From: Weeksella massiliensis
GTDB lineage: Bacteria > Bacteroidota > Bacteroidia > Flavobacteriales > Weeksellaceae
Direction of reading: 5' to 3'
Assembly (NCBI GenBank): GCA_000751595.1
Contig: CCMH01000052.1
Location: forward strand, 1-63,441
DNA length: 63,441 nucleotides
Shown here in pieces: positions 52,899 to 62,159 of this stretch. A model generated the notes under the pieces. The model was not told the DNA's origin. It ran no database searches and was given only the letters and a program-made list of their open reading frames with translations. Position numbers and translations under genes: made by a program. The first letter of the stretch is position 1. Each line of letters opens with the position of its first letter.

Positions 52899-55400
52899 TT
52901 ATTCTGGCATCATTTCGTCTCTCATACCACCGTTATCTTCCATGTTGTTTTGGCGATCGCGTTGTTTTGGTTGATTTGCTTTTAGACGATACGTAAAGCT
53001 CAGATTAACCATTCTTGTATTCCAACGCATTTCAGATTCGGTTAAGAAATCATTTCCGTAAGAGGTAAAAGCACGTTTACGAGAATCGAAAACGTCGCGA
53101 ACATTCAGGGTGAAAGTTCCTCTTCCTTTCAGAATATCTTTGGTCACCGAAGCATCCATACTAATATTTGCATCAACATCTTGTCGAGCATTTTTTATTT
53201 TCCCGCGGTACATTCCGGCCAATTGAAGTCCGAAATCTGCCGGAAGTTTAAAGTTTGATGAAAGTCGTGCAAAAGAACTTACTCCATCGCCTTTGAAATT
53301 GAAGTTTTCGGTTACGTTATGCTCGCTTCCGTCAGCTTCGCGATAGATGTACGTGTAGTCGATATCGCCTTTGTCATCATATCCAAACACGTTTACGCTA
53401 CCCATTAAATTCCACCATCTGAATGGGCGATAAGTAAAAGTAAGGTCTAATCCATAACGATCTTGCGTTCCTAAGTTTATAGGTAAACTTTCGAAATATT
53501 GTCCAGCATTGTAATTCAAATTTCGGTAGACATCAGTCGAACGTTGGTAATAAACATTCGGTGTAATCATCAATTTACCGATATTGGTAATGTACGATAA
53601 TTCGATCGTATTGGTATAGGTAGGATTGATATCTGGATTTCCTTTTCGGATGTTTTGATCATCACTGTACGTGAAATAAGGCAACAAGAAGAACGACATC
53701 GGACGACGAATTCTACGAGAATAACTCAATTGTAATTGATTTTTTTCGTTGAACTCATAGTTTAAAGTCGCTGAAGGAAACCAGTCAACATAATCTTTAT
53801 TAATGGTGTTGTTCAACGTTTCGTCTTTGATTGTCATATCCGAATATTCCATACGAACCCCAGCAAAATAGGTAAATTTCCCGATAGAGTTCCCGTATTG
53901 CGTATAGGCAGCATACACATTCTGGAAGTTGTCAACCACTGCATTGAAACCAGGAATCTGTGTCCACTGATTATCCGTTAAACGAGTTGCTCTAAAATTT
54001 GTTGTCGTGTTTTCTATATTTCCGCGAGCACCTAACTCAAACTTTCCTTTTTCTCCTACCGGCTTCACATAATCGGCAGAAATCGTAACCGATTTATAGC
54101 TTTCGTAGCTGCTTGCAGCTTCTTGTCGGATTTGTTGAGAATTTCTAAAGTTACGCAAATCAGCATCTTCATCTTCCTTGGCATACGACATACGCGCATT
54201 CACCGAAAACTCATGTCCTTTTTTATCAAACTTGTGGGTATAGTTGAAATCTGCATCGATATTGTGCTCGATTTCATCTTCATTTTGTTTTCTCACCTGA
54301 TCATAAAAAGAAACTTTATCATCGTTGGCATACGTGTACAAGATGTTACTCAACGAGTTTCCGTTGTTGTAACGGTATCCTGCAGAAAAAGTGAAGCTAT
54401 TTTTCGGATCTAAATAATATTCAAAACCAGCACGGAAATTAAAGTTTCTTCTGATTCGATCATTATTTCTTTGCGTTTCACGGTAGCTGTACAAAATATC
54501 ATCATACCCAACTTCATCATTCCCAATTCGTTCTTCTCTTGGGTTATAGAAAGTCGTTTTTACCGAGCTTTCACCTTCTCTTTTCGAGTATCGAAAACCG
54601 AAATTCGTAAAAAGGTTAAATTTATTGGTACGATAATTTAAATTCGCATTGGCACCCACAGATTCAGGAGTTCCGGCATTGGCTGTGATGGTTCCGTTGA
54701 AACCATTGTTCGATCCTTTTTTCAGAACAATATTGATGATCCCGGCAGAGCCAGAGGCCTCATATCGAGAAGAAGGATTGGTAATTACTTCAATTCTTTC
54801 GACACTTTCTGATGGAATATTTTTCAAAGCTTCGGCAGGATTAGAAATTCCTAACATTCCAGAAGGTTTTCCATCAATAAGAAACTTAACGTTTTCGTTT
54901 CCACGGAGCGACACATTTCCTTCAGTATCCACTTGCACAGATGGTACGTTTTGCAAAGCATCCGACAAGCTTTGTCCTTGCGACATTGGGTCGTTGGCCA
55001 TGTCGTATACTTTTTTGTCGAGCTCTACTTTGTAGATTGGTTTTTCTGCAACAATGGTTGCGCCTTGCAGCGAGATCACTTCTTCTGCAGCGAGCGGAAT
55101 GCTTCCTAAATTAAGAATTTCCGTTACGCGCACTTGCTTTTCTACCGAAGAATAGCCCATCGCTTCTACCACGAAGAGGAAATCTCCTTCGGGTAAATCG
55201 TATTGAAAATCTCCACTTGCATTGGTAATGACTTCGCCAATATAGCCGGCCTGATCACTTTCTATGATCACCGAAGCAAATTCTATTGGCGTTTGTGTAA
55301 TGTTGTTGGTTACTTTTCCGCTTACTTTAAAGGTGTCTTGAGCCATTGCGTTGATTGCAAAAAAACTCAGGAAAACCCAGGTTAAATTTCTGATACTCAT
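52899..55400 (-). CDS. TonB-dependent receptor-type outer membrane beta-barrel protein
   Basis: An 833-residue exported protein: signal peptide (VFLSFFAINAMAQ), a carboxypeptidase-regulatory-like domain (about 25-105, FKVSGKVTNNITQTPIEFASV), a plug domain (about 115-230, SLSDALQNVPSVQVDTEGNVSLRGNENV and GSAGIINIVLKKG), and a long beta-barrel with alternating aromatic strands ending in MVNLSFTYRL. The tail is Gln/Arg/Asp-rich (KQRDRQNNMEDNGG). This layout is the outer membrane beta-barrel family 3 of Bacteroidota. The ligand is unknown. A divergent gene for a small Spy-like protein lies 133 bases away. Confidence 0.9.
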   Translation of the reverse strand: MSIRNLTWVFLSFFAINAMAQDTFKVSGKVTNNITQTPIEFASVIIESDQAGYIGEVITNASGDFQYDLPEGDFLFVVEAMGYSSVEKQVRVTEILNLGSIPLAAEEVISLQGATIVAEKPIYKVELDKKVYDMANDPMSQGQSLSDALQNVPSVQVDTEGNVSLRGNENVKFLIDGKPSGMLGISNPAEALKNIPSESVERIEVITNPSSRYEASGSAGIINIVLKKGSNNGFNGTITANAGTPESVGANANLNYRTNKFNLFTNFGFRYSKREGESSVKTTFYNPREERIGNDEVGYDDILYSYRETQRNNDRIRRNFNFRAGFEYYLDPKNSFTFSAGYRYNNGNSLSNILYTYANDDKVSFYDQVRKQNEDEIEHNIDADFNYTHKFDKKGHEFSVNARMSYAKEDEDADLRNFRNSQQIRQEAASSYESYKSVTISADYVKPVGEKGKFELGARGNIENTTTNFRATRLTDNQWTQIPGFNAVVDNFQNVYAAYTQYGNSIGKFTYFAGVRMEYSDMTIKDETLNNTINKDYVDWFPSATLNYEFNEKNQLQLSYSRRIRRPMSFFLLPYFTYSDDQNIRKGNPDINPTYTNTIELSYITNIGKLMITPNVYYQRSTDVYRNLNYNAGQYFESLPINLGTQDRYGLDLTFTYRPFRWWNLMGSVNVFGYDDKGDIDYTYIYREADGSEHNVTENFNFKGDGVSSFARLSSNFKLPADFGLQLAGMYRGKIKNARQDVDANISMDASVTKDILKGRGTFTLNVRDVFDSRKRAFTSYGNDFLTESEMRWNTRMVNLSFTYRLKANQPKQRDRQNNMEDNGGMRDEMMPE

Positions 55401-55533
55401 GTTATTTTATATAGTCTTGAATTTGTTAGACAAAAATAAGTCGGAAAGGTTTAATGCAAGAAAATATTTATTTTCATATTAAACCTTTTTAATTTCTCGC
55501 TGTCAAAAGAAGTAGAGAATTAATATAGCGATT

Positions 55534-55857
55534 ATGAGTTACAGTATGAAACTTTTGGTTTTGATTGGTGTTTTTGGCTTAGCTACATCAGCTCAAGCGC
55601 AAAACAGTGTCAAGTTGGAAAAGCATTCGATTGCGAAATTCAAAAAAGAATTAGATTTATCGGATGATCAAATTAATCGGATTGATAAAATTCATGCTTC
55701 GTATGCGGACGAAAAAGAAGCTTTACGCAAGAAAATGAATGAAATCCGTGCGAAAGAAAAAGCAGAAATTGGTCGTGTTTTAAGTGCAGACCAATTAAAA
55801 AAGTTAGACGAATTGAAGGCTAGACGTCATCAGACTCGTAAAACAATGCAAAAATAA
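55534..55857 (+). CDS. Small exported Spy/CpxP-like protein
   Basis: A 107-residue protein with a signal peptide (LLVLIGVFGLATSAQAQ) and a charged helical body. LSDDQINRIDKIHASYADEKEALRKKMNEIR and VLSADQLKKLDELKARR resemble the paired LTxxQ helices of Spy/CpxP periplasmic chaperones, which bind unfolded proteins or damp envelope stress signalling. Either the ATG at 55534 or the one at 55546 could start it. The family call is moderate because the proteins are short and diverged. Confidence 0.65.
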   Translation: MSYSMKLLVLIGVFGLATSAQAQNSVKLEKHSIAKFKKELDLSDDQINRIDKIHASYADEKEALRKKMNEIRAKEKAEIGRVLSADQLKKLDELKARRHQTRKTMQK

Positions 55858-55901
55858 TTTTTCTCCTTGTAGAGAAGATTGTTTGAGGATATCAACTTGT
55901 A

Positions 55902-55940
55902 TAATCCGAAGAATTTAATTTTTCTTCGGATTTTTTTATG
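55902..55940 (+). terminator. Intrinsic terminator after the Spy-like gene
   Basis: AATCCGAAGAA/TTCTTCGGATT stem (55903-55913, 55922-55932) with a T run. The next 200 bases hold only the tRNA-Ala promoter. Confidence 0.85.
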
Positions 55941-56139
55941 GTACAAAAAAACTGCTTAATATTTCTATTAAGGAGTTTGGTATTTCATCCTATCAAGAAA
56001 AAATTAAATCTTTCTAAAGGTAGATTTGTTCTTCGTGTAATACATGCCTAAATAGGTTGCAACCAAGAAAATTTTTTAATACTGTTATTTTATAATTCTA
56101 ATATTTCGGTTAGGATAGATTAGAGAAAATTCAAAAAGT

Positions 56140-56170
56140 TTGTATAATGTAGAAAAATACTTTATTTTTG
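56140..56170 (+). promoter_or_regulatory. Promoter of tRNA-Ala
   Basis: TTG (56140-56142), 20-base spacer, TATTTTTG (56163-56170): a good fit to the Bacteroidota consensus, 11 bases before the tRNA. Confidence 0.7.
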
Positions 56171-56181
56171 TCGGCACTTTG

Positions 56182-56254
56182 GGGGATTGGCGCAGCTGGC
56201 TAGCGCGTTTGACTGGCAGTCAAAAGGTCACGGGTTCGAATCCCGTATTCTCCA
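56182..56254 (+). tRNA. tRNA-Ala(GGC)
   Basis: Cloverleaf of 73 bases with acceptor arms GGGGATT and ATTCTCC, discriminator A, anticodon stem TTTGA/TCAAA and loop CTGGCAG (anticodon GGC). The G3-U70 wobble pair, the identity element for alanine, is present. There is one U-U mismatch at 6-67. CCA is not encoded. The 220 bases after it show no clear element. Confidence 0.95.
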
Positions 56255-56477
56255 CAACATACACTGAATATCAGTGAATTATAAAATATTCGGACTAAAT
56301 CAGGGACTATATCCTAATTTTAGTTCGAGTTTTCTTAGCATGAAATATCAAATTCAGATTTCCTCATTCTTTTAGCGAGTTATTATTAATTCAGCTAAAA
56401 AAGATTCTATAATATGCTGATAGTTTTCATATAATCCTATTAAGCATTAAGTTACTTCGGCAATCTTCCCAATTAAA

Positions 56478-56609
56478 ATGATAGAAAATATTAACTTTAA
56501 AAACCAATTGGATGAAGAGGATAAATCGATGATTTTTAGAATGGTGGATAAAATGTTAACTACTAAAAAATTTAAGGATTTCTTTAATAAAAATGTAGCA
56601 ACTTTATAA
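56478..56609 (+). pseudogene. Remnant of an XRE-family regulator (C-terminal tail)
   Basis: A 43-codon frame ending MVDKMLTTKKFKDFFNKNVATL. Its last 20 codons closely match the tail of the longer fragment at 60055-60294 (MLTKKKFKDFFNKNVATL), and both are followed by nearly the same terminator. The DNA-binding domain is absent, so this is a truncated copy left at the edge of the toxin array. Confidence 0.65.
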
Positions 56610-56650
56610 TAACACAAAAGGCAAAACCAATGTTTGCCTTTTGTGTTATT
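56608..56650 (+). terminator. Terminator shared by the XRE remnants, copy 1
   Basis: Long stem, 17-base arms at 56608-56624 and 56633-56649 (core CACAAAAGGCAAA/TTTGCCTTTTGTG). It lies between the convergent XRE remnant and lipoprotein gene and probably serves both. Confidence 0.85.
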
Positions 56651-56685
56651 GTGAATGTTGGGTTCAAATAATGCGGTTGGAATAT

Positions 56686-57207
56686 TTATTTACTACCTGT
56701 AGAAAGAGATTTTAATAAGTTATCTGTTTTTTCTCTATCTATGTAATTTTCATCATAATATGGACTATAAACATTTAAAAAATTATAGCTTTTGTCAAAT
56801 CTTAAAATTAAAATTTCCCTTCCTGCATCATTATTACTATGTATATTATTAATTTCTTTAAAACAGACTTCCTTTTTAACTTTCTTATTAAAATTAAAAA
56901 AAGTATTATTTAAAACATTGTTTTTTACTAAAACAATTAGAACATTATTTTTTAAATACACATTATCATTTCTATAAGAACCAATTTCACATGATTCTCT
57001 ACGACCGATAGTGATCATAATTAAATATTCATTACTATTATCAAAATCAACGATTGAACTAATTCCTATGTATTCATTATTTCTATCAGTTAGCTTAATA
57101 TAATAATTGAGAATATCATTAAACTTAATTTTTTTATTTTCTGAAATATTAATTGAGCTACAAGAATAAAGTAAAAAGAATATGATTAAATATATTTTTG
57201 AAAACAT
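56686..57207 (-). CDS. Lipoprotein, candidate immunity protein of the JAB-like RHS tip
   Basis: A 173-residue protein with a lipoprotein signal (IIFFLLYSCSS, cysteine near residue 16) and a soluble beta/alpha body. It begins three bases after the stop of the RHS tip gene, the normal place for an immunity gene in polymorphic toxin cassettes. A surface or periplasmic lipoprotein could neutralise a toxin on entry. No family is recognised; the role rests on position. Confidence 0.6.
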   Translation of the reverse strand: MFSKIYLIIFFLLYSCSSINISENKKIKFNDILNYYIKLTDRNNEYIGISSIVDFDNSNEYLIMITIGRRESCEIGSYRNDNVYLKNNVLIVLVKNNVLNNTFFNFNKKVKKEVCFKEINNIHSNNDAGREILILRFDKSYNFLNVYSPYYDENYIDREKTDNLLKSLSTGSK

Positions 57208-57210
57208 AGC

Positions 57211-58197
57211 TTATGGTATTTTTTTAATATTGAATTGAGTAGATACAGTCCCTTGACTATTGTATTGTAAATACATATTTTGTTTTCCTTTTATTGGTCC
57301 TTGCGATGTACTTGCAGGATAATAGAGCCCGTGAGTTGCATTAGGATATTTGTTTACAATTGAACTGTCTCCTCCAAGTCCTCCATTAATTAAAGAGTAA
57401 TTACCATTTTTATCAATTCTTGGATAATAACCAGAAGGAAAATTATCTTTAGATATACCAGGATGGCTATGGTCACTTTCTATTAAAGAATTACTACCTA
57501 ATGTAGTAACCTTTGCTTTTTCTCCATTTGTACCCACAATTGAAGATTCTCCTGTAGATGTTGAGTATGTAGTTCTATTAAATTCAACATCAGTATTGTC
57601 AGCGAAAAATTTGAAAACTTCTTTAGCTTTTTCTTTATTTTCACCAAAACTTAAATATGTATAAGTACCAATTTCTTTATCTTCAAATGTAGAAGTGTTT
57701 TTTGCAATGAAACCTTTTTCACCTACATCGACACCTTCAGCATTTTCTTTTAATTCACCATTTTCATTAAAATCTCTTTCTGCATAAACTACATCTCTAT
57801 TTGATTCTTTCACAAAGTCTAAAGAACCGTTTGCATTTAACTTATAAATATCTGTCGGAGCCATCCCGTCAGGATCAATAAAACGAAGAGGGTTATTAAA
57901 AGCGTAGTTATAAGGCGAGTGTCGTCTCATTTGTTCAGCCAGTGGGTCGATATTAAACCAACGTCCAATGGCAGGGTCGTAGTTTCGAGCGCCGTAGTCG
58001 TAAAGATTTAGACTTAGTTCCTCTTGTAGTTCTTTGCCGTTGTATTTGTAGTTATAACTATCACTACCCGAGGTTTGCATATTTACTACACCTATACCCA
58101 CACGAACATCACTACTATTTACAATTTCTACACCCAAGGTCAAATCATTGTAACCTGTATGTTTCAGCCCAAAAGGGTAATAATGACTACCTATCAT
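57211..58197 (-). CDS. RHS orphan tip with JAB/JAMM-like toxin domain
   Basis: A 328-residue C-terminal part of an RHS protein. It opens at [15 protein letters not shown], runs through the RHS core ([38 protein letters not shown] near residue 110) and then a variable domain. That domain holds [13 protein letters not shown] near residue 245, an HxHP motif like that of JAB/JAMM metallopeptidases and the JAB-like toxins of Bacteroidota. The second half of the JAMM motif (SxxD) is not in the standard spacing. The N-terminal RHS shell and secretion signal are missing; the ATG overlaps the upstream immunity gene by four bases. Confidence 0.75.
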   Translation of the reverse strand: MIGSHYYPFGLKHTGYNDLTLGVEIVNSSDVRVGIGVVNMQTSGSDSYNYKYNGKELQEELSLNLYDYGARNYDPAIGRWFNIDPLAEQMRRHSPYNYAFNNPLRFIDPDGMAPTDIYKLNANGSLDFVKESNRDVVYAERDFNENGELKENAEGVDVGEKGFIAKNTSTFEDKEIGTYTYLSFGENKEKAKEVFKFFADNTDVEFNRTTYSTSTGESSIVGTNGEKAKVTTLGSNSLIESDHSHPGISKDNFPSGYYPRIDKNGNYSLINGGLGGDSSIVNKYPNATHGLYYPASTSQGPIKGKQNMYLQYNSQGTVSTQFNIKKIP

Positions 58198-58646
58198 TTT
58201 TTCTTTAAAAGATTCCTTATCTCTTTTAAATCTTTTTCAAAATCAAAATTAAAGTGTTGTCCAAATGGATCTACTGTTCTTGATATAAAAAAATATGATT
58301 TTCCACCTATTTTAATATAATTAAGATAAGGTAAGATAAATCTATCAACTTTCTGTATTTCATTTAATTTAAAATATTTTTTAAAAAAAAGCTTCTTTAT
58401 GATTATCTTATCTGTCTCTGATTCATATATTATTGTATTCATTATATATGAAAATCTTATAAGGAACATAAATATTGAAATATAGCATAACGTAAAAACA
58501 ATTGAAGAAATTCTCTTTTCTAAAATAATTTCATGAATATTGACTAGTATTATAATAAGCACTACACCTATAAAAGAAAGTGAAATTAATATCATTAATA
58601 TAAAATATAAGTAATTATATTTTCGACTGATATATTCCATAAACAT
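58194..58646 (-). CDS. Two-span membrane protein, candidate immunity protein
   Basis: A 150-residue protein with two membrane segments (about 12-36 and 45-68) followed by a PH-like soluble part ([29 protein letters not shown]). Its ATG follows the stop codon of the RHS gene directly, so it is translationally coupled. Membrane immunity proteins commonly protect against pore-forming or membrane-active toxins, which would suit the glycine-rich RHS tail before it. This is inference from position. Confidence 0.6.
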   Translation of the reverse strand: MFMEYISRKYNYLYFILMILISLSFIGVVLIIILVNIHEIILEKRISSIVFTLCYISIFMFLIRFSYIMNTIIYESETDKIIIKKLFFKKYFKLNEIQKVDRFILPYLNYIKIGGKSYFFISRTVDPFGQHFNFDFEKDLKEIRNLLKKK

Positions 58647-59933
58647 TTAATTTTTAAATTTAATTCCTATCTCAACACCAAAATTAACGTTAAGGAAAGC
58701 TCCTACTCCCAACCCAAGCTTAGCTGAATTAGACCTCTCTGTACTAGTTTTACCGTTTTGCGTTTTTTCCTTAATTGTAGAATTTAAAATTGATACTGAT
58801 GTGGTCGTACTTTTTGATGACTCTGTAACTTCTTTTGTTTTCTGATCGACTTTCTTTTCATTTTGCTGATCGAAACCAAATAACATTGAAAGTCCAAAAC
58901 CAGAAGTTTCTTTTACTTGACCATCTTTTCCATAATAATCAACTTCTGAACTGTTATTTAAATTAGCTTTAGAGTCCAACTCTGCTCCCAATTTAACAGA
59001 CCCTAATTCATTTCCTTTATAATTACCTTTAAATCCTATATTCACAGGTCCTTTGACCTTTCCTTCTACTCCAACATTTCCTGAAACAGAAGCTGTTGCC
59101 TCTACATAAACTGTTGGTTTATTTTCATCTGTCCACTGCTTAGCTTCAGAAGCTTTCTTAGTAACGTAATTTGCTGCATCCTTTGCTTTATCTTTAAGAT
59201 ATTCAAAAGTTTCAAGTTCTAAGCCTTCTAACTCTCTACCCATCCCCATTTTATTTTCTTGAAAAGCATAAGGACTATTATATACATATTTTTCACTCAA
59301 AGGGTCATGATTAAAAAACCTACCAATCGCATAATCGTAGTTTCTCCACTTAAAGCTGTCCCAGTTGAGCCCTAATTCATCCTGCCATTCTTTAGCACCA
59401 AACTTATAATTATACGTAGCCGAACCCGTTGAGATAGAATTATCAATTCCTATTCCTATATCGCCAAATTTTGCTTCAATAGTTGTTCTATTACTTGCAA
59501 TATCTTCACCTGGAGTTACAATGATTTGTTGTAACGGTTGGTAACCTTTATGTTTCAACCCAAAAGGGTAGTAGTGGTTTTCTTCCAATATTTTTAATTT
59601 GTTTTCGGTGTCATCCCAAGCATAACTCAATCTTACGTTACCCAAATGATCCGTGTAATTGTAAACATAATTATAAGTTCTGCCACCACTAACTTTATTG
59701 GTCACCACATTTACATACCCTTCCGCTGTTGGGAAAAACTGCAAGATGTTGTTTACATACTGAAAACCTCCTAAATAATCGGTGGTGGTCACTTTGCTAC
59801 CATCTATTACTATTTTTCTTAGCTTTACACCGTTTGCATCGTAGGCGTAATGTATCCTTTTGTTGCTGTTCCAAATAACTTCTGTAGGTAAATTTAGGTA
59901 ATTGTATTTAATTTCGGAAATTCCTTTGTTCAA
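58647..59933 (-). pseudogene. Truncated RHS repeat protein with unknown glycine-rich C-terminal domain
   Basis: The frame reads RHS YD-repeats (HYAYDANGVKLRKIVIDG, YNYTDHLGNVRLSYAWDD), the RHS core near residues 190-230 (WRNYDYAIGRFFNHDPLSEK), then about 190 variable residues rich in Gly, Lys and Ser ending GLGVGAFLNVNFGVEIGIKFKN. It opens at a TTG and stop codons close the frame near 59990, so the N-terminal shell is missing; further RHS sequence lies in another frame up to 60056. The tail has no motif I know and might be membrane-active. Probably not expressed as a full toxin. Confidence 0.75.
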
Positions 59934-59984
59934 ATCTTGTGTTAAAGAACTTCGTTCGGTTTCTTCTAAAAACTTTTATTAAAA

Positions 59985-60056
59985 CTTTTTCTCGAAAATC
60001 GTTTTCATCGTACGAATAGTCATCACCAGCGTTCGTACCATCGGCAAATCCCTCGC
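59985..60056 (-). pseudogene. RHS fragment ending at a rearrangement junction
   Basis: On the minus strand this codes SEGFADGTNAGDDYSYDEN, a piece of RHS repeat, but in a frame not joined to the RHS sequence starting at 59933: about 50 bases of AT-rich sequence with AAAACTTTT direct repeats lie between. At about 60050 the RHS homology stops and plus-strand XRE-regulator sequence starts. Confidence 0.65.
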
Positions 60057-60294
60057 TGTTGATCTGTTAGATAAACTTGCTAAATTTTATGGAATTACAA
60101 TTGACCAAATTGTACACATGGGTAGTGAAGTTCCTACAGAAATAACGCTTGAAGATAAAACTGCAAATGAACAGGTTCGACTTATTTCTGAGCTTGAAGA
60201 AAAAGACAAAACGATTGTTTTTGGTATGATTGAAACTATGCTGACTAAGAAAAAATTTAAAGATTTCTTTAATAAAAATGTAGCTACTTTATAA
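60055..60294 (+). pseudogene. Remnant of an XRE-family regulator (helix-turn-helix lost)
   Basis: An open plus-strand frame reading VDLLDKLAKFYGITIDQIVHM, the end of an XRE/Cro-type helix-turn-helix domain, then a 55-residue acidic tail ending MLTKKKFKDFFNKNVATL. The first part of the DNA-binding domain is replaced by RHS sequence, so the gene is truncated by the junction. The tail matches the shorter remnant at 56478-56609. Confidence 0.7.
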
Positions 60295-60295
60295 A

Positions 60296-60334
60296 ATAAC
60301 AAAAGGCAAACCGAAGTTTGCCTTTTGTGTTATT
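60296..60334 (+). terminator. Terminator shared by the XRE remnants, copy 2
   Basis: AACAAAAGGCAAA/TTTGCCTTTTGTGTT arms; nearly the same sequence as the terminator at 56608-56650, including flanking bases. Confidence 0.85.
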
Positions 60335-60414
60335 GTGAATTAATATGTTGTGTAATAACAACACATCTGGAACAGTACCCCTTTTGTTTTATTGTAAAAA
60401 TATTTTGAATTTAT

Positions 60415-60948
60415 CTACCATTCGTAATGATCTCTCCAATGATTAAATATTATTATTGAATCCTTATCAAATACAATCAAGAATTTTCGAACACTTCCTG
60501 TTTTAAAATATACAGAATAAGGATTAGTTAAAATATCAACTTTTAAAGTATCATTTTTTATATTAGAAAAATAAACAAAAAGATTAGGGCCTTTATATTC
60601 TCTTAGTTCTTTTGGTAGAGCTTGTCGAATATCTTTATATTGATCAAATTTTCCTTTTGAATATTTTTTAGACAGTTCTAATAATCCATCTTTTTGATAA
60701 ATATTTTTCAAATCAAACTCATTCTCACTATTTTGTATATATATATCTTTCATGATATAAAGTTTAACAAAATCATCTCCATATTCTGCATTCATTTCAT
60801 TTAAAAATTTATCATTTTCTATGAATTTAGATATAGAGTCATAGGCTTTATAATACTGTATAGGAACAGAATTATCCGTTTCTAAACTTACCACTTTACA
60901 ATTAAAAAGAATACATATAGAGGAAAGGTATATAAAAAACTTTATCAT
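60415..60948 (-). CDS. Lipoprotein, candidate immunity protein of the HExxH RHS tip
   Basis: A 177-residue protein with a short lipoprotein-like signal ([16 protein letters not shown], cysteine near residue 17) and a helical, Lys/Asp-rich body ending [10 protein letters not shown]. Its start overlaps the end of the metallopeptidase-type RHS tip by four bases, so expression is coupled. The position makes it the likely protector against that toxin. No family recognised. Confidence 0.6.
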   Translation of the reverse strand: MIKFFIYLSSICILFNCKVVSLETDNSVPIQYYKAYDSISKFIENDKFLNEMNAEYGDDFVKLYIMKDIYIQNSENEFDLKNIYQKDGLLELSKKYSKGKFDQYKDIRQALPKELREYKGPNLFVYFSNIKNDTLKVDILTNPYSVYFKTGSVRKFLIVFDKDSIIIFNHWRDHYEW

Positions 60949-61940
60949 TTGTTTGTTTTTATGTATTTATGTTCAGAAGGGTTTAAACTATTTACAGAAC
61001 CTGTAGAATTAATAATGCCAATTGTTTTGTTATCAAAAGGATAATAATCATACCCAGAACGAGTAATTGGGAAATAACTCGTTCTTTGTCCAAATGATTT
61101 ATCAAATTTACCTGAGGCATCTAATTCGGTTCTAATTTTATTCATAAAATCTACATTAGGACCAGGTGTCCCAAAACCATAATCTGGATCTGATAAATTA
61201 TTTGATTTATGGCTAATTTCATGTAAAACAGTCATACCTGCTCCTAATGTTAAAGGATTTAAATTTTGACTTACACCTTCTTCAAAACCAGAAACTTGAT
61301 TGGAATTTACAGAAATATTAGAAACATTAATCCCTATTTGATTAGAACTATCTCCTTCTGTTTTTTCTGAAATATTATAAGTATGATTTGTATCGTTAAT
61401 TGCTCCCATTAACATATTTGCTGCAGTTTCACTTACTAAATCACCCGTAGAATTTTGATCATAATTTAATTTTCCATTATCATCAACATTAAGAGTTAAC
61501 CCTGTTACTTCTTGTAATTGATTTACAATTTTATTCTGAAGTTCTTTACTGATATTTCCAAAGATGATATCATCAGGAGCCATCCCATCAGGATCAATAA
61601 AGAAAACAGGATTATTAAAAGCGTAGTTATAAGGCGAGTGACGTCGCATTTGTTCCGCAAGTGGATCAATATTAAACCATCTACCAATTGCAGGGTCGTA
61701 GTTTCGTGCTCCGTAGTCGTATAAGTTGATGTTAAACTCCTCTTGCAGTTCTTTGCCGTTGTATTTGTACCTATAAAAAGCTGATCCTGTTGCGACAGTG
61801 TTATCTATACCAATAGTGACATCTTCAAACTTTGCTGTGATAGTGGTTTTGTTGCCTGCAGTTCCGTCGATTGGCGTCAAAATTACTTGTTGCAGTGGTT
61901 GATAGCCTTGGTTTTGAGGTATACGATTCACACGATGCAT
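60945..61940 (-). CDS. RHS orphan tip with HEISH zinc-metallopeptidase toxin domain
   Basis: A 331-residue fragment that opens within RHS sequence ([17 protein letters not shown]), contains the RHS core ([49 protein letters not shown] near residue 120) and then a variable domain of about 210 residues. That domain carries [17 protein letters not shown] near residue 235, the HExxH motif of zinc proteases, and a following acidic stretch ([14 protein letters not shown]) that may hold the third ligand. The N-terminal RHS shell is absent and the first ten or so codons look like junction sequence, so this is probably a displaced tip. Confidence 0.75.
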   Translation of the reverse strand: MHRVNRIPQNQGYQPLQQVILTPIDGTAGNKTTITAKFEDVTIGIDNTVATGSAFYRYKYNGKELQEEFNINLYDYGARNYDPAIGRWFNIDPLAEQMRRHSPYNYAFNNPVFFIDPDGMAPDDIIFGNISKELQNKIVNQLQEVTGLTLNVDDNGKLNYDQNSTGDLVSETAANMLMGAINDTNHTYNISEKTEGDSSNQIGINVSNISVNSNQVSGFEEGVSQNLNPLTLGAGMTVLHEISHKSNNLSDPDYGFGTPGPNVDFMNKIRTELDASGKFDKSFGQRTSYFPITRSGYDYYPFDNKTIGIINSTGSVNSLNPSEHKYIKTNK

Positions 61941-62109
61941 GCCGATGGTTTACGGTTTTGAAGTTAAGATATTTTTCCGAGAAATGGAGGGGATTTTAAA
62001 TAAAAATTCTAGAATTAAAAGCCTCATTTTTTTCTTTCCACTGATTGTAAATCTGAGAGAGTGTTTTTTTGCAATTCATTAAACTTAAAAATATTGCTGC
62101 ACTGTAAAT

Positions 62110-62143
62110 ATAAAAATGTCCGCTATGAGGCGGACATTTTTCT
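62110..62143 (-). terminator. Intrinsic terminator after the 134-aa gene
   Basis: Stem AAAAATGTCCGC/GCGGACATTTTT (62112-62141) with a six-base loop. The rest of the gap 61941-62159 shows no gene. Confidence 0.85.
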
Positions 62144-62159
62144 GATGTAAACTTGTACC

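Noticed and set aside
56478..56609. Small 43-residue plus-strand ORF as an independent gene
   Set aside because: It matches the tail of the longer XRE fragment at 60055-60294, so it is a truncated remnant.
59985..60056. A +1 programmed frameshift joining the RHS pieces
   Set aside because: About 50 bases of unrelated AT-rich sequence with stop codons lie between the pieces and there is no slippery site; a rearrangement explains it better.
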